Assembly: GCA_023398295.1 (NCBI GenBank)
Contig: JAEWSL010000052.1
Span: 1-17,573, forward strand
Length of the DNA: 17,573 nucleotides
Direction of reading: 5' to 3'
From: Elusimicrobiota bacterium
GTDB taxonomy: Bacteria > Elusimicrobiota > Elusimicrobia > Elusimicrobiales > Elusimicrobiaceae
Shown: piece by piece, positions 13,417 through 17,573 of the stretch
Position numbering within the stretch: position 1 is the stretch's first letter
Layout of the letters: the number at the start of each line of letters is the position of its first letter
Notes under the pieces: generated by a model
Database searches by the model: none
Told to the model about the DNA's origin: nothing
Seen by the model: the letters and a program-made list of their open reading frames with translations, nothing else
Translations under genes and position numbers: made by a program

Positions 13417-14297
13417 AAGAGAAGCCCTCTGTCGGCGCTTTGCAGGATTTTATCCAGTTTCTCTTTTGTCTGCGCGCTTATCGGGCCCAAAGGCAGGCGG
13501 ACTTCAGCCGAACATAAACCCAGTTTTTCAAGAACATATTTGCAGCAGGTTGGGTTAACCTCAAAGAAACACCCTTGCGTTAAAGCGTAGGCCGCGCGGA
13601 AAATATCAAGAGCTTCCTGCGTTTTGCCGGCGCAAAAAAGGTCGTAAACTTTCCGATATGCGGGCAAAAGCACATTGCCCGCCGCCGTTATAAGCGTGCG
13701 CGAGCCGAGCCCTAAAAATACGGGCCATAAATCGTCGTTTCCGCAAATGTAATTGAGGCGGTTTTTGCCAAACCCAACAGCCATATTTACGACGTGGGTG
13801 ATGTCGTAGTCGGACTCTTTTACGCCGATAATCTGCGGCACTTCGCCCAAAAGGCTTTCAAAGAAACTTAAAGACAGCTTTTGCCCCGTCCTGCCCGGGA
13901 TATGATATAAGATTATAGGCAAACCTTCTTTGGCGCAAAGCTTATAATGCGCAATCATACCGCTTAAATTGGGCTTATTGTAATAAGGGGTTACCACTAA
14001 AACGGCGTCGGGCGAGTATTTGGCAGCAAGCCTGATGTTTTTAAGCGTTTGTTCCGTATTATTGGAGCCCGCGCCGACTATTATTTTGGCGCGCTTATTA
14101 ACGACGGAACAGCAAAATTTAATAATTTCTTCCTTCTCTTCAAAGGACAAAGCGGGCGTTTCCGCCGTGGTGCCCAAAATTACAAAACCGCTTGCTCCTT
14201 TTTGCAGAGAGAGATTTATTATCTTCTCAAGAGAGGCAAAATCTATTTTCCCTTCCTTAAAAGGGGTAACTAGCGCGGGCAAAACTCCGCTGAACAT
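13413..14297 (-). CDS. dapA: 4-hydroxy-tetrahydrodipicolinate synthase
   Basis: TIM-barrel class I aldolase condensing pyruvate with aspartate semialdehyde, first committed step of DAP synthesis; 294 residues, the normal length. I start at ATG 14297 (MFSGVLPALVTPF), 5 bases after GGGAGG; the open frame reaches 14462 but the extension crosses the promoter and sppA. Residues: GTTAETPAL (42-50) with the proton-relay threonines T43/T44, VVTPYYNKP (101-109) with Y106 region, Y131 and R136 in LYHIPGRTG, and the Schiff-base lysine K160 in IIGVKES. First gene of a five-gene operon dapA-lysC-asd-dapB-Mur ligase whose members overlap by 4 bases or are separated by 4. An extended -10 promoter lies at 14340-14348. 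Confidence 0.97.
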   Translation of the reverse strand: MFSGVLPALVTPFKEGKIDFASLEKIINLSLQKGASGFVILGTTAETPALSFEEKEEIIKFCCSVVNKRAKIIVGAGSNNTEQTLKNIRLAAKYSPDAVLVVTPYYNKPNLSGMIAHYKLCAKEGLPIILYHIPGRTGQKLSLSFFESLLGEVPQIIGVKESDYDITHVVNMAVGFGKNRLNYICGNDDLWPVFLGLGSRTLITAAGNVLLPAYRKVYDLFCAGKTQEALDIFRAAYALTQGCFFEVNPTCCKYVLEKLGLCSAEVRLPLGPISAQTKEKLDKILQSADRGLLL

Positions 14298-14339
14298 AGG
14301 CCCTCCCATACGGCTTAAATAACTTTTGTTGATAAGAAA

Positions 14340-14362
14340 ATTGTAGCATTTATTGATATAAT
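14340..14362. promoter_or_regulatory. Back-to-back extended -10 promoters for dapA (minus) and sppA (plus)
   Basis: Minus strand: TGC-TACAAT with the hexamer at 14345-14340, start near 14333, for dapA. Plus strand: TGA-TATAAT with the hexamer at 14357-14362, start near 14369, for sppA. Neither has a good -35, which fits the TGN extended -10 type. The boxes are only 11 bases apart, so polymerases on the two would compete. sppA also has AGGAG 5 bases before its ATG. Confidence 0.6.
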
Positions 14363-14386
14363 TTAAGAATAATAAAAGGAGTTTAT

Positions 14387-15499
14387 ATGGACACAAACCC
14401 AAATCAGGAAGAAAATCTGCGCCAATCCGAAGGAAAAGCCGTAAAAATTTTTGAGGACGCACCCTCCTCTCAGGAGCAACAGAAAAATAATAAACCCCTG
14501 GAAAAAAAGGATTCTTCCACCGGAATAAAGGCCTGGGTTGTTTTGCTTACTTTTGTTTTCAGCGCGGCTATGGCCTGCGGTCTTTACTTAATATCAAACG
14601 GGCCTTCCTGCCCGAAAGCCGAGAAAACCGCGGAAATGCCGGAAGACGGGGAGGATTTTTTATCTTCTTTCATAAAAGCTTCCGGTAAAAACGAAGGCGC
14701 GGCCGTAATTAAAATACGCGGCGCGATAAACGAAGGCAGCGACACCTCTTTCAGCGCCAGACAAAGCGCTTCCGCCACGGCGCGAAAAATACGCTCCCTT
14801 GCCGACAAAAAACAAATTAAAGCTTTGCTTTTGGACATAAATTCCCCCGGAGGAACGGTTGCCTCCGTGCAGGATATTTACGACGCGGTTTTGTACTTTA
14901 AGAGCAAAAATAAACCCGTCATAGCCCTCTTTAGGGACGTAGCCGCAAGCGGCGCGTTTTATATAGCCATGGCCGCAGATAAAGTGGTTGCAAGAGAAGG
15001 CACTATAACAGGCTCCATAGGCGTAATAATGCAGGCAAATAATGTGGAAGGCCTCTTTGACAAAATAGGCGTAAAAGTAACGCCGATAAAATCGGGTAAG
15101 CATAAAGACATTGGCGCAAGCTACCGCCCCATGACAGAAGAGGAAAAAGCCCTCCTCCAGGAACTTATAAACGACGCCTACGGCCAGTTCTTTGACGTGG
15201 TTGCAAAAGGCAGGCCCAATATCAAAAAGGAAGATTTGCTTATTTACGCAGACGGCCGCGTCTTTACCGGCCAGCGCGCCAAAGCTTTGGGCTTGATTGA
15301 CGGCCTGGGCGGCGAAGAGCTTGCCCAGCAGTATCTGGGCGAACTGACGGGGAATAAAGACATTAAAATACTCTACCCAAAAGCAAATAATTTTATGGAA
15401 TTTATTTCCCTATCCACGGGCGGCCTTGAACAGAAACTTGGTTTGCTGCCGCTGGAGGATTTTACTTCCCCAAAAATATCCTATTTGTGGACGATGTAA
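14387..15499 (+). CDS. sppA: Signal peptide peptidase SppA, S49 family
   Basis: Membrane-anchored serine protease that degrades signal peptides left after secretion. 370 residues: a polar cytoplasmic N-terminus of about 47, one transmembrane segment about 49-70, then an extracytoplasmic single S49 domain. Motifs: VIKIRGAI (107-114), LLLDINSPGG (147-156), nucleophile S188 in DVAASGAFYIA, TGSIGVI (208-214), and general-base lysine most likely K240 in SGKHKD. The S188-K240 distance of 52 equals that recalled for S147/K199 of B. subtilis SppA, so this is the short type rather than the duplicated E. coli type. The acidic, glutamine-rich N-terminal tail is longer than usual. It is followed at 11 bases by a membrane-protein gene, probably co-transcribed. 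Confidence 0.94.
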   Translation: MDTNPNQEENLRQSEGKAVKIFEDAPSSQEQQKNNKPLEKKDSSTGIKAWVVLLTFVFSAAMACGLYLISNGPSCPKAEKTAEMPEDGEDFLSSFIKASGKNEGAAVIKIRGAINEGSDTSFSARQSASATARKIRSLADKKQIKALLLDINSPGGTVASVQDIYDAVLYFKSKNKPVIALFRDVAASGAFYIAMAADKVVAREGTITGSIGVIMQANNVEGLFDKIGVKVTPIKSGKHKDIGASYRPMTEEEKALLQELINDAYGQFFDVVAKGRPNIKKEDLLIYADGRVFTGQRAKALGLIDGLGGEELAQQYLGELTGNKDIKILYPKANNFMEFISLSTGGLEQKLGLLPLEDFTSPKISYLWTM

Positions 15500-15510
15500 G
15501 AGGATAAAAA

Positions 15511-16077
15511 ATGTATTTAATAAATACGCTTTTTGACTTTGTGCAGAACCCGCCGCAGACCATAAAGAAAATTATGGAGGAAAGAAAACTTTCCGCCGCG
15601 TTTTTTGGCTTTATGTTCGGAGCGCTGGGAATGCTGCTTTTCTTTGCGCTGGGCAACAGGAGCCAGATAGGGCAGGGAGCTCTTGTCTTCGGCTTTATAT
15701 CAATACTGTTTTTGGACCTCTGCCTAGGTTTTTTCTTTGCGGCAAGCGCGCATTTGTTTTTGGAGATAACCACAGGCAAAGGCAAAGCCGCGGGTTTATT
15801 TGTTTTGCTGGGGCTTTCGGAATTTGCAAAAACGCTGCTTGCCGCCTACTCTCTGCTTGCAATGATATCCCCTTTGCTTGCGCAGCTTAAGCTTGCGGCG
15901 TTCTTCGCAGTTTTGATTTTGCAGCTTCTGTTCGTTTTATATATGATGAAGGAAGCCTACGGGCTTTCCAAAATACGCACGTTTTTTGCGCTTGTTTTAT
16001 CTTTTGTTCCTTCGGTAATATGTTTATGCTTTGCGGCGGCCTGCGCTGCGGGCTTTTGTTTGTGGCTCATCGTTTGA
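15511..16077 (+). CDS. Yip1-like multi-spanning membrane protein
   Basis: A 188-residue integral membrane protein of unknown function. An amphipathic N-terminus containing FDFVQNPPQTIKKIMEE (8-24) is the sort of segment that opens bacterial Yip1-domain proteins (FxxPxxxFxxI-like). Five hydrophobic stretches follow, about 28-48, 55-82, 93-119, 126-146 and 156-187. No catalytic motif or signal peptide is seen. AGAGG lies 8 bases before the ATG, and the gene is 11 bases after sppA, so it is likely an operon partner. Its last 54 bases overlap the 3' end of tilS on the other strand. The family call rests on topology and the N-terminal segment only. Confidence 0.6.
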   Translation: MYLINTLFDFVQNPPQTIKKIMEERKLSAAFFGFMFGALGMLLFFALGNRSQIGQGALVFGFISILFLDLCLGFFFAASAHLFLEITTGKGKAAGLFVLLGLSEFAKTLLAAYSLLAMISPLLAQLKLAAFFAVLILQLLFVLYMMKEAYGLSKIRTFFALVLSFVPSVICLCFAAACAAGFCLWLIV

Positions 16078-16800
16078 AGCAATATACCTGCTTAAATCTG
16101 CGGCTATATCAAGAAGATGCCGTTTGATTTTAGGCTGCTTGCTTTCAAGCAGAGGCAACAGTTTGGCGCGCACCCAGTTTCTGGTATAAATATCTTCAAA
16201 ATTTGTTTCATCGTCAATATAACTTAAGCCGTGCTCTTTGATATAGGAGAGCACTTCCTTCCGCGTTATGCATAAAAACGGACGCATAATTTCAACGCCG
16301 CTTAAAACGCGTTTTACCGGAATGCCCAAAAGACCTTTTGCCTTTGTGCCGCGCAGGATATTAAGCAAAATAGTCTGCGCGTTATCGTCGGCGTGATGCG
16401 CAAGGGCTATCTTGGCGCAGCCGCATTTTTTTGCCGCCTCCAAAAGCGCTTTATAACGAAGACGCCGCGCGCCGTGCTCCGTGCTTAATCCCTCTTTTTT
16501 GCAGAGTTTTTTAACGTCAACTTTTTTAAGAATAAAAGTAAGGCCCAAAGCCTCCGCCGTCTTTTTTGCAAAAGCGGCGTCGCGCGCGGCATTTTTTCTA
16601 AGGCCGTGATTGACATGGCAGGCAAAAACCGCGAAATGCTTTTTGCGCCCCATCTGACTGACAAAATGAGCCAGAGAAACCGAATCCGCCCCGCCGGAGA
16701 GTCCTATCAAAACGGCTTTTTTAACGGCAAAAAAATTATTTTTTTTATCAAATTTAATAAGGCTTTGCCACGTTGAGGCTTTGAAATTATCAGACGGCAT
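16024..16800 (-). CDS. tilS: tRNA(Ile)-lysidine synthase, short form
   Basis: PP-loop ATPase that joins lysine to C34 of tRNA-Ile(CAU), changing it to read AUA. Motifs: PP-loop SGGADS (35-40), CHVNHGLR (61-68), EHGARRLRY (108-116), AHHADDNAQT (134-143), NILRGTKAKGLLGIP (147-161), RPFL (173-176) and IDDETNFEDIYTRNWVR (195-211). With 258 residues it contains the catalytic N-terminal domain and a short helical tail but lacks the C-terminal TilS domains of E. coli (432 residues). It ends inside the convergent membrane-protein gene, so the tail (Arg/Lys-rich SAGRRKA) is encoded antisense to that gene. GGAG lies 10 bases before the ATG; ATA codons are used freely around here, so the modification should be essential. 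Confidence 0.95.
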   Translation of the reverse strand: MPSDNFKASTWQSLIKFDKKNNFFAVKKAVLIGLSGGADSVSLAHFVSQMGRKKHFAVFACHVNHGLRKNAARDAAFAKKTAEALGLTFILKKVDVKKLCKKEGLSTEHGARRLRYKALLEAAKKCGCAKIALAHHADDNAQTILLNILRGTKAKGLLGIPVKRVLSGVEIMRPFLCITRKEVLSYIKEHGLSYIDDETNFEDIYTRNWVRAKLLPLLESKQPKIKRHLLDIAADLSRYIASNDEPQTKARSAGRRKA

Positions 16801-16840
16801 AAGAATAAAGCTCCAAAAAAATATATAATAAGAACAGATG

Positions 16841-16847
16841 TATTATA
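16841..16847. promoter_or_regulatory. Overlapping -10-like boxes in the tilS / response regulator divergent spacer
   Basis: TATTATA gives TATTAT on the plus strand (16841-16846) and a perfect TATAAT on the minus strand (16847-16842). It sits in the 66-base spacer between the two diverging genes. No good -35 is seen for either direction, so the call is tentative. Confidence 0.3.
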
Positions 16848-16866
16848 GTAAATTTAGGGGCGGGAC

Positions 16867-17253
16867 ATGAGCGAACTTAAAAAACGTATTGTAGTTGTTG
16901 AAGACGAAAGGGATATCCTTGAGCTTTTGGGCCTTATTCTGACAAGGGCGGGATATGAAGTTTACCTCTGCGACAGCGGGAGAAACGCCATTGAACTGCT
17001 AAAGAAAGTGCGCCCCCATTTGCTGGTTTTGGATATAATGCTGCCCGGTTACGACGGAAAAGCGATAGTAGAATCCATGACAAAAGACGAAGATCTCATG
17101 GGCACTTACATAATGATAGTTTCCGCTTTGGAAGAAGCAGAAAGAATGTTTACAAATTATCCGCAGGTAAAAGCGTGCTGCTTAAAACCGTTTCGCTCGT
17201 CTGTTTTAGTGGAAAAAGTAAAGCAGATTATGGGGGACGCAAGACCTCTTTAA
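16867..17253 (+). CDS. Single-domain response regulator (receiver only)
   Basis: 128-residue CheY-like receiver with no output domain. Acid pocket E12-D13-E14, phospho-acceptor D56 in VLDIMLPG, switch residue S86 in IVSAL, and lysine K107 in LKPF are all in place, so it should be phosphorylatable. AGGGG lies 9-10 bases ahead of the ATG. No histidine kinase lies in the window, so partner and target are unknown; single-domain receivers usually act by protein contact or as phosphate relays. An unusual feature is the CC pair at 104-105 next to the K107 motif. Confidence 0.93.
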   Translation: MSELKKRIVVVEDERDILELLGLILTRAGYEVYLCDSGRNAIELLKKVRPHLLVLDIMLPGYDGKAIVESMTKDEDLMGTYIMIVSALEEAERMFTNYPQVKACCLKPFRSSVLVEKVKQIMGDARPL

Positions 17254-17287
17254 TTTAAGCCCCGCTTTAGGCGCACAAATTAAAGAG
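17246..17287. terminator. Inverted repeat overlapping both stop codons of response regulator and birA
   Basis: CTCTTTAATTT (17246-17256) and AAATTAAAGAG (17277-17287) form an 11-bp perfect stem with a 20-base loop that can pair internally (GCC/GGC). Both convergent stop codons (17251-17253 and 17280-17282) lie in the arms. There is no clean T tract after it on either strand, so it may block transcription or protect 3' ends rather than act as a classical terminator. Confidence 0.5.
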
Positions 17288-17573
17288 AAGCCTGCCAAAT
17301 TAAATAATTTTCGGCAAAGTTTTTCAAAAAATTATCTCTGAACTCTTCAATATTAACGGGTTTGGAGATAATTTTTTTGACGCTTATCGCTTCCAGCTTC
17401 CCAGGCAGAGCGTTATTGAGATTTACGCCCACGCCTATAACAAGCCAGTTAAGATCGTTTTGGCCGGAAGAACTTTCAATTAAAATTCCCGCTATCTTTT
17501 TATAATTGCCGCCGTGAAATGCCAAAACGTCGTTGGGAAGTTTTATCTTTGTCTTAATTCCGTAAAGCTGTTT
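17280..17573 (-). CDS. birA: Biotin-[acetyl-CoA-carboxylase] ligase, C-terminal part (5' end outside window)
   Basis: The frame is open to the window edge; 97 codons are visible. Motifs of the ligase domain: KLPNDV (usually KWPNDV; the lysine that contacts biotinyl-AMP is kept, Trp is Leu), KKIAGILIES, and WLVIGVGVNLNN. The protein then ends about 60 residues later with FAENYLIWQASL, so there is no room for the C-terminal SH3-like domain found in E. coli BirA. Whether an N-terminal DNA-binding domain exists cannot be seen. It would attach biotin to a carboxylase/decarboxylase carrier domain. Confidence 0.92.
   Translation of the reverse strand, partial: KQLYGIKTKIKLPNDVLAFHGGNYKKIAGILIESSSGQNDLNWLVIGVGVNLNNALPGKLEAISVKKIISKPVNIEEFRDNFLKNFAENYLIWQASL

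Noticed and set aside
14298..14462. Extended N-terminus for dapA
   Set aside because: It crosses the divergent promoters and the sppA start; ATG 14297 follows GGGAGG and starts the conserved DapA sequence.

Overview
The window looks like chromosomal core DNA of a Gram-negative-type bacterium that builds DAP-containing peptidoglycan. It holds the 5' two thirds of a 16S rRNA gene, a complete aspartate-to-meso-DAP pathway of the LL-DAP-aminotransferase (DapL) type, a Mur ligase, DNA replication/repair/uptake genes, a lipoprotein and several single housekeeping genes. The 16S sequence together with the DapL route fits Elusimicrobiota (an Elusimicrobium-like gut bacterium). That placement is my inference from memory, about 50-60% sure; a 16S search would settle it. 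I see no CRISPR array, tRNA, transposase or phage gene.

Layout. 1-983: 16S rRNA (minus strand, 3' end outside the window). 984-1652: a long 16S leader with a series of TTGACA-type promoters pointing at 16S, the outermost a perfect TTGACA-N18-TATAAT. 1653-2290: a Dps-like ferritin gene (minus) with its terminator, a near-consensus promoter and a perfect 10+10 bp operator-like inverted repeat. 2323-4382: dapL-dapF (minus). 4448-9714: a plus-strand group of GDSL lipoprotein, then a 246-bp structured spacer, dnaX, recR and comEC, ending in a bidirectional terminator. 9749-14297: a tightly overlapped minus-strand operon dapA-lysC-asd-dapB-Mur ligase. 14387-16077: sppA and a Yip1-like membrane protein (plus). 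16024-16800: tilS (minus), overlapping its convergent neighbour. 16867-17253: a single-domain response regulator (plus). 17280-17573: the C-terminal part of birA (minus).

How the genes fit together. LysC, Asd, DapA, DapB, DapL and DapF form an unbroken path from aspartate to meso-diaminopimelate, and the Mur ligase co-transcribed with dapB uses muropeptide intermediates. dnaX-recR is the widespread replication/repair pair, here extended by comEC (DNA uptake).

The least ordinary signals are: a run of nine A in dnaX placed where slippage in either direction stops translation at once and would give a gamma-sized product; the multi-promoter, hairpin-rich 16S leader; the palindrome at the ferritin transcription start; the inverted-repeat-rich spacer before dnaX; and several reduced or divergent enzymes (LysC without ACT domains, ComEC with a degenerate metallo-beta-lactamase domain, a Mur ligase with altered signature motifs, a short TilS). 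I found no clear new multi-gene system.
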